Position numbers and translations under genes: made by a program
Shown here: positions 44,922 through 53,797 of the stretch, one piece after another
Layout: each line of letters opens with the position of its first letter
Position numbering within the stretch: position 1 is the stretch's first letter
Source of the DNA: Alloacidobacterium sp035547425
GTDB taxonomy: Bacteria > Acidobacteriota > Terriglobia > Terriglobales > Acidobacteriaceae
Length of the DNA stretch: 64,000 nucleotides
Assembly (NCBI GenBank): GCA_035547425.1
Contig: DASZUU010000035.1
Coordinates: 1-64,000, forward strand
Direction of reading: 5' to 3'
The notes under the pieces: model-generated
The model's database searches: none
Told to the model about the DNA's origin: nothing
What the model saw: only the letters and a program-made list of their open reading frames with translations

Positions 44922-45959
44922 ATGAAACAGCGTATGCTCTCATTCGTTTCGGCCATGCTGCTCGCTGCGCCTCTTGTCGGCACAGCGCAACAGCAGCAGT
45001 TAAAGCCGAATGAGCTCCCGACAAACGTCGCGGGTGCCACCACCATCTCAGCTCCTCCAAAAGGATTCAATCCCTTGACGGCCTCGGACCAGGATCTCGA
45101 ATACTACGGCTTTCCGCCCCGCCCCAACGAAGTGGAAGCTCCCAAAGCCTTTGCGCGATGGCAAAAGGCAATGGCAGCCTCCAAGTTGCGCCTGATGCCG
45201 AAGCTCGAAGTCACCAACAACTTCAGCGCTCCGGCAAAAATGAAAGCGGGCGCAGTGCCTGCAAGCGGCAGCGCCTCCTCGTCCTATAACTGGAGTGGCT
45301 ACGTCAATACCAACGGCGTCACCAAGTACGGCAATTCATCCTTCTACTACATCATTGGCGACTATGTTGTACCCGTTGCCACACAGGCATACGGCGTCTG
45401 CACCGGCGGCTGGGACTATTCCGTAAGCTGGGTCGGCATCGACGGATGGGGCTCGGGCGATGTGTTGCAGGCCGGCAATGAAGCCGATGCCTACTGCAGC
45501 GGATCCACAAAGTCCGCCTACTACTCCGCATGGTATGAGTGGTATCCCAACGGCTGGACGCGCATCACCAATTTGCCCATCGTGCCCGGCGACGACCTCT
45601 TCGTAGAAGTCTGGAGCACCAGCTCCACCGCTGGCCACGCCTATCTCGTGAACTACAACACCAACCAGTACGTCAGCATCAACTTCAACGCGCCTTCCGG
45701 CACGCAGCTTGTCGGCAACAGCGCCGAGTGGGTTGTCGAGCGCCCGGGAATCAATGGTTCACTGGCAACACTGACCAACTACATCTCCGATTATTTCTCT
45801 GACGCCTATGCCTATAACTTCGGTTATTCAGCTGTCGATCCGGGCAGCGCAAGCTCCTTCCCGGTCACCATGCTCGATAACAGCGGTCACGCCATCTCGT
45901 ATCCAACCTTGCTCGGTGCAAATGCAATCTGGCTGCAGAATGAAGGCTCATCCCGGTAA
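44922..45959 (+). CDS. Secreted eqolisin-like (peptidase G1) protein
   Basis: Start at ATG 44922 (MKQRMLSFVSAMLLAAPL), with GGAAAAG before it; a GTG six codons earlier is possible. 345 aa with a Sec signal ending near TAQQQQ and a pro-like region (about 25-115). The mature part begins SYNWSGYVN, typical of eqolisins. SVSWVGIDGWGSGDVLQAG carries the candidate catalytic Gln and NSAEWVVERPGIN the candidate catalytic Glu, the two residues that define this glutamic peptidase family. Eqolisins act at acidic pH, which fits an acid-soil acidobacterium. Activity is inferred from these motifs only. Confidence 0.83.
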   Translation: MKQRMLSFVSAMLLAAPLVGTAQQQQLKPNELPTNVAGATTISAPPKGFNPLTASDQDLEYYGFPPRPNEVEAPKAFARWQKAMAASKLRLMPKLEVTNNFSAPAKMKAGAVPASGSASSSYNWSGYVNTNGVTKYGNSSFYYIIGDYVVPVATQAYGVCTGGWDYSVSWVGIDGWGSGDVLQAGNEADAYCSGSTKSAYYSAWYEWYPNGWTRITNLPIVPGDDLFVEVWSTSSTAGHAYLVNYNTNQYVSINFNAPSGTQLVGNSAEWVVERPGINGSLATLTNYISDYFSDAYAYNFGYSAVDPGSASSFPVTMLDNSGHAISYPTLLGANAIWLQNEGSSR

Positions 45960-45976
45960 AACTTTAAATTTGTAAA

Positions 45977-46016
45977 CGAGACAATTTCTGCCTTGCCGAG
46001 ACAATCTCTGCCTTGC
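45977..46016. repeat. 20-bp tandem duplication downstream of the eqolisin gene
   Basis: CGAGACAAT-TCTGCCTTGC-type unit at 45977-45996 is followed immediately by a second copy at 45997-46016, differing at one base (T versus C). It lies between the stop codon and the terminator hairpin. It looks like a recent slippage or short duplication. Confidence 0.7.
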
Positions 46017-46023
46017 AAGGATC

Positions 46024-46057
46024 GGCGATGCGCTCCCGCGCGTCGCCTTCTTTGTTT
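46024..46057 (+). terminator. Intrinsic terminator of the eqolisin gene
   Basis: GGCGATGCGC (46024-46033), loop TCCC, then GCGCGTCGCC (46038-46047) gives a 10-bp stem with one U-G pair, followed by the T-rich tail TTCTTTGTTT. It ends at the stop of the converging holA gene. Confidence 0.7.
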
Positions 46058-47189
46058 ACAGCTCCATCGCGTATTGTGTCGAAGCCGCTGCAGGAACAGC
46101 TTTCGCCTCGCTGGCCAGATCCATCACCAGCCGCTCCAGCACCAGCTTCTTATCCGGAGGCTGCGAGCGCAATTCCAGGTCGGCCCGTGCAATCAGCCGC
46201 AATGCGCGTGTCAGTTCTCGCTTCGATTTATAACGGCGCGCCTGCCGAATTAAATCCTCAGCTGCAAACGGAGGCATGCGAAAACCTTGCCACAGCGCCT
46301 GCCAGATCGCGCGAGAATCCCGCACATTCTTCTCCAGGATCACCAGCATCTGGCGGAAAGTGCGGGCCAGCATATAAAGGTGACCGATCGCTGCGTCTTC
46401 ACCGCCGTCGGAAGCATTCAGCAGTCCTTCCAGCAGCATCAGCGCGCGCTCCTTGTCCTTGGCGGAAATCGCATCCGTCAGCTCATAAAGCGAGCGCTGC
46501 TTGGCTGCCAGCACCATTGTTTCCACATCGCCCAGCGTGATGAGCTTTTTCAGCCCCGCATATAGTGACAGCTTCTCGAATTCGCTGGCAATCAGCATCA
46601 TGTCCGCGCCCAGAGCATCCACCAGCTCGCGTGCCGCATCCTGTTCCAGCTTGATCTGCTGCTTTTCCGCTTCCAGCAGCAGCCAGCGCAGTGCATCCGC
46701 TTCATCCACGCGGGCCAGCTCCACCATCCCGCAATGGTCCCCCAGCGTTTCCCGAATTCGCTCATAGCGGTCTTTATCGGTCATATCCATCCGTCGCAGG
46801 TCTGAGGGAATACGAAGATGGTCCGCCACAAAAAGAAGCACTGCCTGTGGATTCGGCGACCGGAAGTAGTTATCGATTGCGGCAAACTCTTCCTTCTTGG
46901 CCGCGCGCGTATAAAGCTGCTTCAGGTTGCGGATAAAAAGTACCTGGAACGGCGCCATCAGCGATGGCGTCTGCGCCCGGTCGAGTGCCTCAAAAATACT
47001 GGTCTCTGCCAGGTCGATATCCGACAGGCAAAAATCGCGCAGATCGTCAGGCACAAAAGCCTGTAGCAGCGCCCGGCGGCAGCGCTCGTAAAGAAAAATC
47101 TCGTCGCCAATCAGCACATAGCCCGCGCGCAGCTTGTTGCTGCGCACTTCCGCCAGAAAACGGTCCGTGGAGGCGAAACCTGCTCCCAT
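46056..47189 (-). CDS. holA: DNA polymerase III delta subunit
   Basis: Start at ATG 47189 (MGAGFASTDRFLAEV) with GGAGG 10 nt upstream; longer starts exist. 377 aa, as expected for delta. It carries VLIGDEIFLYERCRRAL near the N-terminus, the modified nucleotide-site region of delta, an AAA+-like domain and a C-terminal helical collar domain (RQARRYKSKRELTRALRLI). The protein opens the sliding clamp as part of the clamp loader. It lies downstream of an LptE-like lipoprotein gene, the same order as lptE-holA in many Gram-negative bacteria, which supports both assignments. Confidence 0.92.
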   Translation of the reverse strand: MGAGFASTDRFLAEVRSNKLRAGYVLIGDEIFLYERCRRALLQAFVPDDLRDFCLSDIDLAETSIFEALDRAQTPSLMAPFQVLFIRNLKQLYTRAAKKEEFAAIDNYFRSPNPQAVLLFVADHLRIPSDLRRMDMTDKDRYERIRETLGDHCGMVELARVDEADALRWLLLEAEKQQIKLEQDAARELVDALGADMMLIASEFEKLSLYAGLKKLITLGDVETMVLAAKQRSLYELTDAISAKDKERALMLLEGLLNASDGGEDAAIGHLYMLARTFRQMLVILEKNVRDSRAIWQALWQGFRMPPFAAEDLIRQARRYKSKRELTRALRLIARADLELRSQPPDKKLVLERLVMDLASEAKAVPAAASTQYAMEL

Positions 47190-47283
47190 GCCTAAAACGC
47201 CTCCAAACATGCTTGGACGGCTTCGCCCGGGTGCCGTGTCGCTGCGCTCGCGTGAGCATCGAAAATCGGAGAACTGGCTTGCA

Positions 47284-47826
47284 TCAGAAGGACTCCAGAA
47301 TATCGGAGACCAGCGCCTGGGCAAAGTCACGAGAAAGGCGCTGGACCGCCGCCGGGTCTTCCTGGATAAAACTCACTAGGTCTTGTGTCGTCTGGTATTG
47401 CTGGCGGAATGTATAGTTCTTGTTTTCATACAGCACGCGGTGGTCCCGGTCCAGCACCTTTACGCTCGCTCCCACCGTGATCAGGTAGCTCGACGACTGG
47501 CCTGTCTGAATGTTGTACGTCAGCGGAACCACCGTAAAGGTATTGATCTCCCCATCCAGCACCGCATCCCCCGCATCCGGCTTGTCCGTTGCCAGAACTT
47601 TATACGGCGTCCGGCTCGTAAATTCCCGAATCACCGCGTTCGTGAACGCAATTTCCGTATGATACGACTGCGTGTGCGTCGCAAACGTCGGCACTGCCAA
47701 TGTATGCACAGTGTTCGGCAGGTGTGCCGCCGAATGTACCGAATGATATCCGCAGCCGGAAAGCGCGACTGTCGCGGCTAGTAAAACTGGAAGGGAAAAG
47801 CGAAGCATTCTGTGACATTTTCTCAT
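47284..47826 (-). CDS. lptE: LptE-like LPS-assembly lipoprotein
   Basis: About 180 aa from ATG 47826 (47808 is an equally possible start). The signal peptide ends in the lipobox ALSGC followed by GYH, the usual LptE beginning. The remainder is a small alpha/beta domain (TLAVPTFATHTQSYHTEIAFTNAVIREF in pieces) and YENKNYTFRQQYQTT, the LptE pattern. Known role: partner of LptD in inserting lipopolysaccharide into the outer membrane. It lies 94 bp upstream of holA in the same direction. Confidence 0.85.
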   Translation of the reverse strand: MRKCHRMLRFSLPVLLAATVALSGCGYHSVHSAAHLPNTVHTLAVPTFATHTQSYHTEIAFTNAVIREFTSRTPYKVLATDKPDAGDAVLDGEINTFTVVPLTYNIQTGQSSSYLITVGASVKVLDRDHRVLYENKNYTFRQQYQTTQDLVSFIQEDPAAVQRLSRDFAQALVSDILESF

Positions 47827-47942
47827 CTCTGCCGCGCTTTTGCTTTGTGCCCGCCCAGCGATAATCTTTGCCTTCCAGCCAATTTCTTTTTTCCTAAAGC
47901 AAAGCCTACCATGTATCATGACACCGTTCGGAGGCCCGTAAG

Positions 47943-50390
47943 TTGTACCTGAAACGTTTTATTTGCACGACTTTTCTTTTTTTTAGCTGCCTGAGTCTCT
48001 TTGCTGATGATCAGATTCCGCCCGCCGCATGGCGTATCGGCATCGGACAGCCGCCTCCAAATCCAGGCGGCCGCAAGCCTTCTTTGCCTTCAAATATCGA
48101 TGACGGTTTCTGGCAGGGCGCTCCTGTCGGCGGATTCGGCGCCGGCACATTTTCCCGCAGTTACCGCGGCAACTTCGAGCGCTGGCACATCAAGGCCGGC
48201 GTTCATAAATATGCCGATGTTCCCGCCAATCAGTTTGCTGTTTTCGTGCAGCCGCAAAATGGCCCGTCCCGGGCTGTCGTGCTGTCGACCGGAAAGCCCT
48301 TGCATGGTGAGCTGTCCGGCTGGAACTGGTCCTATCGCCCCGGTTCCGATACCCCGGGCTCCGGCGAATATGCGGCCCTCTATCCAAAATCATGGTTTGC
48401 TTATGACGCCAATCAGCTCGGCGTGAAATTGACCCTCGAACAATTCTCTCCTGTCCTTCCGAATAACTACCGCGAATCCAGCTATCCCGTTGCCCTCTAC
48501 AACTGGTATGCCGAAAATCCCTCCGACGAGCCCATCACCGTATCGCTCCTTTTTTCCTGGACGAACATGATCGGCTGGTTTCGGGATACGACCAGCGGCT
48601 TTGATGCCGCTCTCAGCAATCAGGACAGGAACCGTTTCGTCTCTGAGGAGCTGGACGGCAGTTCCATGAACGGCATCATCTTCGATCGCCTCCGCACCGG
48701 GGCCGTCCGCGACGAGTGGGATGGACAATTTGCCATCGCGGTAAAGAGTGGTCCCGGCGTGGAAGTCACTCACATGACCACTTTCTATCCATTAGGTACA
48801 GGCGATGAAGTCTGGAAGCCCTTCTCCACCGATGGAAAGCTGCCGAACTCCAGCCCCGACGCCGCCAGCAGCGGCGAGCAGATCGCAGGTGCCATCGCCG
48901 TAAAATTTATCCTGGCTCCGCATGAAAAAAAATGCGTGCCCATGGTCCTCTCCTGGGATCTCCCCTTGATCCAGTTCGGCGGCGGACGTAAATGGGTGCG
49001 GCACTACACCCGCTATTTTGGCGCCGAAGGCACTAACGCTTGGCAGATTGCCAAGGTGGCTCTCGATCAGGATAAAAGCTGGAGCGAAGCCATCGACGCC
49101 TGGCAAAAGCCCTATATCACCGACGAGTCAAAGCCGCTCTGGTATCGCGGCGAGCTCTTCAACGAAATGTACATCCTCGCCGATGGTGGAACCGTATGGG
49201 CGCACGAGTTGGACGGACAGGGAAATCCCAATCATTTTTCCTCCAAAGACCACGACACCTTCTCTTTCCTTGAGTGTTTTGATTACCCCTTTTACAGCAC
49301 CTCTGACGTTCGCTTCTACGGCTCCTTTCCCTTGATCCGCTTCTGGCCTGACATCGAAAAGCAGGTCATGAATCAATACGCCGACACAATCCAGGAAAGC
49401 AATCCCCAGCGTTACCTGTGGTCATGGAAAGTCACGCATGATGGAAGCTTTGTCACCATGGAGCGAAAAGTTCCCGGCGCCGTCCCCCACGATCTCGGAG
49501 CGCCGCAGGAAGACCCCTTCGTTAATGTGAATCAATACAACTATCAGGACGTTTCCAATTGGCGCGACCTCAACAGCAAATATGTCCTGATGGTCTGGCG
49601 CGATTACGTCTACTCCGGAAGCACCGATGTCACCTTCCTCCACTACGCCTGGAATAACGTGAAGGCCGCCATGGAACACCTCCGCCAATACGATACCGAT
49701 GACGATGGACTCATTGAGAACGGCGGCTTTCCCGACCAGACATACGACGACTGGATTGCCACCGGCGAAAGCGCCTACAGCGGAGGTTTATATCTGGCCG
49801 CTCTGCGCGCTACAACCGAGATAGCGCGAAAGGTAGGTGACAACCCCACCGCCAACGAATACGACGCGCTCTTCAAGCGTTCCCAGGCCGCTTACATCAA
49901 GAAGCTCTGGAACGGCACATATTTCAACTACGACACGCAAAGCGAATACCACACCGACATCATGGCGGAACAGCTTGCCGGCCAGTGGTACGCCAATCTC
50001 ACCGGCCTCGGAGACCTGGTGCCGAAAAAGATGCGCTTGTCCGCGCTCAAAACCATCTACAACAACAATGTCATGCTCTTCGGCAACGGCCAGATGGGCG
50101 CGGTAAACGGCATCGGACCCAGAGGAGAACACCTTACGCAGAATCCGCAGGTAACCGAAGTATGGACAGGTTCCACCTTTGCCCTTGCTTCCGAAATGTT
50201 CTTTGAAGGCATGCGCGACGAAGCCTTCAAGACCGCCCAGGGCGTTTACAACGTAGTCTGGCGCAATCGCGGCTACTTCTTCCGCACCCCCGAGGCCTAC
50301 GACGAAGACGGCATGTTCCGCGCCGGCATGTACATGCGCCCCGGCGCCATCTGGGCCATCGAATACGCAGCAGATATGAAAAAGAAATAG
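47943..50390 (+). CDS. GH116 family glycosidase (beta-glucosidase/glucosylceramidase-like), secreted
   Basis: TTG start at 47943 with GGAGG 9 nt upstream. 815 aa with a signal peptide (FICTTFLFFSCLSLFA). The N-terminal domain has APVGGFGAGTFSRSYRGNFERW, the hallmark of the GH116/GBA2 family. FSFLECFDYPFYSTSDV contains the candidate nucleophile Glu, and QTYDDWIATGESAYSGGLYLAALRA the candidate acid/base Asp in the (alpha/alpha)6 barrel. Known members hydrolyse beta-glucosides, glucosylceramide or beta-xylosides. It is read divergently from the lptE gene with about 116 bp between, and precedes a DUF1080 sugar hydrolase gene. Confidence 0.92.
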   Translation: MYLKRFICTTFLFFSCLSLFADDQIPPAAWRIGIGQPPPNPGGRKPSLPSNIDDGFWQGAPVGGFGAGTFSRSYRGNFERWHIKAGVHKYADVPANQFAVFVQPQNGPSRAVVLSTGKPLHGELSGWNWSYRPGSDTPGSGEYAALYPKSWFAYDANQLGVKLTLEQFSPVLPNNYRESSYPVALYNWYAENPSDEPITVSLLFSWTNMIGWFRDTTSGFDAALSNQDRNRFVSEELDGSSMNGIIFDRLRTGAVRDEWDGQFAIAVKSGPGVEVTHMTTFYPLGTGDEVWKPFSTDGKLPNSSPDAASSGEQIAGAIAVKFILAPHEKKCVPMVLSWDLPLIQFGGGRKWVRHYTRYFGAEGTNAWQIAKVALDQDKSWSEAIDAWQKPYITDESKPLWYRGELFNEMYILADGGTVWAHELDGQGNPNHFSSKDHDTFSFLECFDYPFYSTSDVRFYGSFPLIRFWPDIEKQVMNQYADTIQESNPQRYLWSWKVTHDGSFVTMERKVPGAVPHDLGAPQEDPFVNVNQYNYQDVSNWRDLNSKYVLMVWRDYVYSGSTDVTFLHYAWNNVKAAMEHLRQYDTDDDGLIENGGFPDQTYDDWIATGESAYSGGLYLAALRATTEIARKVGDNPTANEYDALFKRSQAAYIKKLWNGTYFNYDTQSEYHTDIMAEQLAGQWYANLTGLGDLVPKKMRLSALKTIYNNNVMLFGNGQMGAVNGIGPRGEHLTQNPQVTEVWTGSTFALASEMFFEGMRDEAFKTAQGVYNVVWRNRGYFFRTPEAYDEDGMFRAGMYMRPGAIWAIEYAADMKKK

Positions 50391-50404
50391 CAAGCTGAAC
50401 TTGT

Positions 50405-50532
50405 TGTCATCCTGACGACCAAAGGGGGAAAGACCTGCTTTTCGCAACGTGGGCACAATATGGGTGCCGCCATGTCTCGAAGAGACATGGGATATTCCAA
50501 CAAATGAAAGAAGATCGAAGGGTGGGGAGAAC
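50405..50532. repeat. Intergenic repeat family, copy A
   Basis: Starts TGTCATCCTGACGACCAAAG, contains GACCTGCTTTTCGCAA, then a perfect inverted repeat CCATGTCTC-GAA-GAGACATGG (50470-50490) and ends near CGAAGGGTGGGGA. Most of its length matches copy B at 58692-58850. It occupies the gap between the GH116 and DUF1080 genes. Confidence 0.85.
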
Positions 50533-50595
50533 AATCTTTTTAACCGGAAACCACTCCCACCTGTAAAAAATACTCTTCCCGATATATCCTCTTTG

Positions 50596-51384
50596 ATGAT
50601 GACTCGAACCCTTCATTCCTGCTCGCTTGTATTCGCGGCCGTGTTCTCTCTAGCGGTTCCGTTGCTCGCACAAAAGCCGAAGCCCGAAGATACTGAAGTA
50701 TGGCAGCCAGAGCCGAAGGTTGTAACCCCGGGCGCTACCTGCAATGCTCCGCCGTCGGACGCCATTGTGCTCTTCGATGGTAAGAATATCGACCAGTGGG
50801 TCTCCGCTCAGGATCATTCTCCCGCTAAGTGGACCGTCGCCGACGGCGTCCTGACCGTGAAGAAGGGCGACGGCGGTGGCAACATCGAAACCAAACGCAC
50901 CTTCCGCAATTATCAGCTCCACATCGAATGGAAAATTCCCGAGAACATCACCGGCAGCGGCCAGGCTCGCGGAAACAGCGGTGTCTTTCTCGCCTCCACC
51001 GGCCCCGGAGATGATGGCTACGAGCTGCAGGTCCTCGACAATTACAACAACAAGACCTACGTCAACGGCCAGGCCGGCAGCATCTACAAGCAGGGCATTC
51101 CCCTCGTCAATGCAAATCGCAAGCCCGGCGAGTGGCAGACCTACGACATCGTCTGGACAGCTCCGACTTTCAACGATGACGGCTCAGTAAAAACTCCCGC
51201 CTATGTCACCGTTTTCTTTAACGGAATCCTTGTCCAGAATCACTTTGAGCTGAAAGGCCAGACGCTCTACATCGGCAAGCCGTTCTACAAAAAGTATGAC
51301 TCGGCTCCCATCAAGCTGCAGGCGCACGGCGATAAAAGCGAGCCCATCAGCTTCCGCAATATCTGGGTAAGGGAATTGCCCTAG
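50596..51384 (+). CDS. DUF1080 (3-keto-glycoside hydrolase-like) secreted protein
   Basis: Start at ATG 50596 (MMTRTLHSCSLVFAAVF); the frame open from 50449 runs through the repeat element and is not a real extension. 262 aa with a signal peptide. DUF1080 hallmarks: AIVLFDGKNIDQWVS, WTVADGVLTVKKGDGGG, NYQLHIEWKIP, RGNSGVFLAS, YELQVLDNYNNKTYVNGQAG (two parts) and PIKLQAHGDKSEPISFRNIWVREL. The fold is concanavalin-like. Some members hydrolyse 3-keto-disaccharides made by sugar oxidoreductases, a link to the Gfo/Idh/MocA gene at 58849-60027. Confidence 0.9.
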   Translation: MMTRTLHSCSLVFAAVFSLAVPLLAQKPKPEDTEVWQPEPKVVTPGATCNAPPSDAIVLFDGKNIDQWVSAQDHSPAKWTVADGVLTVKKGDGGGNIETKRTFRNYQLHIEWKIPENITGSGQARGNSGVFLASTGPGDDGYELQVLDNYNNKTYVNGQAGSIYKQGIPLVNANRKPGEWQTYDIVWTAPTFNDDGSVKTPAYVTVFFNGILVQNHFELKGQTLYIGKPFYKKYDSAPIKLQAHGDKSEPISFRNIWVRELP

Positions 51385-51398
51385 GCTAGTATCGACAT

Positions 51399-51510
51399 AA
51401 GATTTGTCATCTCGACCGAAGCGCAGCGAAGTGGAGAGACCTGCAGTTTTCTGGTAGCAGAAACTACAGGTCTCTCCGTTACACAGAACGATGAAACCAT
51501 CCTCGCTGCA
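51399..51510. repeat. Intergenic repeat family, diverged copy C with long inverted repeat
   Basis: Contains GTCATCTCGACCGAAGCGCA, then GAGAGACCTGCAGTTT (51434-51449) pairing with AAACTACAGGTCTCTC (51471-51486) with one mismatch. The 'GTCATC...GACCTGC' skeleton resembles copies A and B. It lies between the DUF1080 stop and the bidirectional terminator. Confidence 0.6.
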
Positions 51511-51562
51511 TTCAAAATGACAATTTTTCGTTTGGTATAAGCCGATACAAACCGCTTCCAAA

Positions 51563-51603
51563 AAAAATGCCGCCCTGCCTCTTCCGAGCAGGGCGGCATT
51601 TTT
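51563..51603. terminator. Strong bidirectional intrinsic terminator
   Basis: A perfect 16-bp stem, AAAAATGCCGCCCTGC (51563-51578) with GCAGGGCGGCATTTTT (51588-51603), around a 9-nt loop, with A- and T-tracts on both sides. It separates the plus-strand DUF1080 gene from the minus-strand M48 protease and can serve both. Confidence 0.93.
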
Positions 51604-51614
51604 ATTTCTATATC

Positions 51615-52883
51615 CTAGTTATTATCGTCGCGCCGATGTAACGTAGGCCGGTCATCTCCGCTTTGTGTCGTCGAGTTCGGATCGTTCTGGGCAACGTGGC
51701 GCAGCGTGGGCTTGCCGTTCTTAGGCTCCATCAGCTTGCGCTTGTTTTCAATCCGCGCCAGCCGCGCCTTCACATCGTCAAACTCTGATGTGGTTACCAG
51801 ATATTGGTCCCTCGCCGGAAGAATCTTCGCAATCTCTTCCTGCGTATGCTGAATGCGGTCCGGCGTCTGCGGATGGTTGGAGAAAGCTTTGGCCACCGCG
51901 CCCGGCTTCTGCTTTTCCAGGTTTTGTATCTTCTCAAAGAAAGTTACAAATGCCTGCGGATCATATCCTGCCCGGTACATGTACTGCACGCCCAGGTAAT
52001 CTGCCTGCGCTTCGAATTCGCGCGAGAACACCAGGAAGGTCATCGGAATCGCGATATTCATCGCTTCATAAATGCCGTAGCCGGTCCAACTGTACCCGGT
52101 CATCATAATTACCGGAATCGACCCCAGCTGCATATAGTTCATGCGCGTCATCTCGCGCGCCGCATGGTGCGCGCACACATGCGCCGTCTCATGCGCCATC
52201 ACGCCCGCCAGCTCAGCCTCTTCATCTGCCGCCAGAATCAGTCCCGAATTGACATAGAAAAATCCGCCCGGCAGCGCCATCGCATTGATCTCATCCGTAT
52301 CGATCACCTTGATCGTGAACGGCACCTTGCAATCGGAATTCTTCACGATGTTCTGGCCGATGCGGTTGATGTATTCCGTCACCACCGGATCCGTTATCAG
52401 CTTCGTGCTCTTCTCGATCTCATCGGCGTACTGCTTGCCCATCTTGATTTCCGATTCGGTCGAGTACCAGTTGCCCATCCCGCGTCCGCCAATGTTGCGC
52501 GTGCCCACTGCATTCACATCGTCAATGCTGCCGGGCTTCACATTTACCGAATCCGGCTCCATATTTTTAGACGGCGCTTGCTCTCCCTTGTCTTTGTCTT
52601 TGTCCTTATCCTTATCCTTATCCTTATCCTTGTCCTTATCCTTATCCTTGTTCTTATCGGAATCCGAAGCAGAAGCGCTCGCATTCGGCTGCTGTTGCGC
52701 GGCAGGATTGGCTGTGGGCTGCGTCGTCTGAGCCGTAGTATTCTTCTGGTCCGTCTGCGGTTGTGTCTGTGACGTTTGCGCTGGAGTGGTCGTGCTTTGT
52801 GCGAATGCAACCGGGCTCAATACCAGGCTCGCCGCTATCAATAACCGGCAGGCAGCCATTGTCTTTCTGTCAAACGTCGCCAT
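51615..52883 (-). CDS. M48-family metalloprotease with a Lys-Asp repeat tract
   Basis: Start at ATG 52883 (MATFDRKTMAACRLLIAASL) preceded by GGGGTGAG; a GTG three codons earlier is possible. 422 aa with a signal peptide, a Gln/Thr/Ala-rich linker and a highly repetitive (Lys-Asp)n tract (coded about 52586-52657). The catalytic motif VMAHETAHVCAHHAARE provides HExxH, with a downstream FSREFEAQADYLGVQYM giving the Glu ligand. BepA-like members degrade or help assemble misfolded outer-membrane proteins. The C-terminal tail is charged and low in complexity. The linker would keep the protease away from its membrane attachment (inference). Confidence 0.9.
   Translation of the reverse strand: MATFDRKTMAACRLLIAASLVLSPVAFAQSTTTPAQTSQTQPQTDQKNTTAQTTQPTANPAAQQQPNASASASDSDKNKDKDKDKDKDKDKDKDKDKDKGEQAPSKNMEPDSVNVKPGSIDDVNAVGTRNIGGRGMGNWYSTESEIKMGKQYADEIEKSTKLITDPVVTEYINRIGQNIVKNSDCKVPFTIKVIDTDEINAMALPGGFFYVNSGLILAADEEAELAGVMAHETAHVCAHHAAREMTRMNYMQLGSIPVIMMTGYSWTGYGIYEAMNIAIPMTFLVFSREFEAQADYLGVQYMYRAGYDPQAFVTFFEKIQNLEKQKPGAVAKAFSNHPQTPDRIQHTQEEIAKILPARDQYLVTTSEFDDVKARLARIENKRKLMEPKNGKPTLRHVAQNDPNSTTQSGDDRPTLHRRDDNN
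52586..52657. repeat. Hexanucleotide microsatellite in the M48 gene
   Basis: About a dozen near-identical copies of CTTATC/CCTTAT-type units (GATAAG on the coding strand), with a few CTTGTC variants, coding alternating Lys-Asp. Gains or losses of six bases keep the frame, so only tract length would vary. Confidence 0.85.
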
Positions 52884-53020
52884 ACGGCTCACCCCTGTAT
52901 CTATAGACGTTAGTATGCGCCTTTTTGTCAGTCTCTGCAGCCAAACCTGCCAATCTCCTTTCGTATCGTAAAGCGTGATTTCACTTGACCGTGGCTCCCG
53001 AATGTAGCATCGTGAGCATC

Positions 53021-53797
53021 ATGCAATCTTCCCGCCCGAAGCCATCGGCTATCCCTATGGTTCTACTGGCTTTGTTTCTTCTGGGATGGTGCTGCGCAAT
53101 CCGCTCCGATGCCGCCCCGCGCCTCCCCCGGCGCATGATCCGTTTGCCCCGCCTCACCGTCTGGGCCTGGGAACGGCGGGAAGACCTTCGCTCCCTGCCA
53201 CCCGGGAAGTTTGCCGTCGCCTATCTCGATCAAACCCTCCGGCTCGGCCTGAATGCCTATCCCATTCCACGTCGCCAGCCCCTCATTTTTCCCTCATCCG
53301 CCAGCCGCATTCCCGTAGTCCGCATAGAGCCCCAGCCCGGTGCCGTTCTCGATGATCAGATGCGCGCCCAGGCTGTAAAGGCAATTCTCAACAGCGCCCG
53401 CCAGCCGGGAATTGCCGCTTTACAAATCGACTTCGACGCTACCCGCTCGCAGCGCGATTTTTATCGCTCTTTGCTGATCGAAGTCAGACAGCAAATGCCT
53501 TCCCAACTGCCTCTATCGATAACCGCCCTCGCCTCCTGGTGTTCCTACGACGATTGGCTCCGCAACCTCCCCATCGATGAAGCCGTGCCCATGTTCTTTC
53601 GCATGGAGCCGGATAGAACTCGCGCTCCCGCCGATCTCGCCGCTTTTCGCATTCGTGAACCGTTGTGCCAGTCTTCCGTCGGCATATCGACAACCGAACC
53701 TTGGCCTCCGCATCTTGCCGGCAAGCGTATCTATCTCTTCGCCGACAATGGTTGGCAGACCGATTCTCTCACCACCTACGAACGGAAACTCCCATGA
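53021..53797 (+). CDS. DUF3142-like secreted protein
   Basis: 258 aa from ATG 53021 (a start 12 codons upstream is possible). A signal peptide (MVLLALFLLGWCCAIRSDA) is followed by LPRLTVWAWERREDLRSLPPG, AVAYLDQTLRL, VVRIEPQP, ALQIDFDATRSQRDFY and LSITALASWCSYDDWLRNLPIDEAVPMFFRM (in pieces). These resemble the DUF3142 pattern, a predicted TIM-barrel-like fold of unknown function. Its stop overlaps the start of the next gene (ATGA), so the two are probably translated as a pair. Confidence 0.8.
   Translation: MQSSRPKPSAIPMVLLALFLLGWCCAIRSDAAPRLPRRMIRLPRLTVWAWERREDLRSLPPGKFAVAYLDQTLRLGLNAYPIPRRQPLIFPSSASRIPVVRIEPQPGAVLDDQMRAQAVKAILNSARQPGIAALQIDFDATRSQRDFYRSLLIEVRQQMPSQLPLSITALASWCSYDDWLRNLPIDEAVPMFFRMEPDRTRAPADLAAFRIREPLCQSSVGISTTEPWPPHLAGKRIYLFADNGWQTDSLTTYERKLP

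Noticed and set aside
50449..50595. N-terminal extension of the DUF1080 gene
   Set aside because: It reads through repeat copy A; the signal peptide starts at 50596.
52586..52657. CRISPR-like array
   Set aside because: The units are six bases, contiguous and in a coding frame, with no spacers; it is a microsatellite.
51804..52772. 322-codon plus-strand frame with Leu/Ile repeats opposite the M48 gene
   Set aside because: It is the antisense of the Lys-Asp tract and of the M48 domain; the M48 frame carries the HExxH motif.
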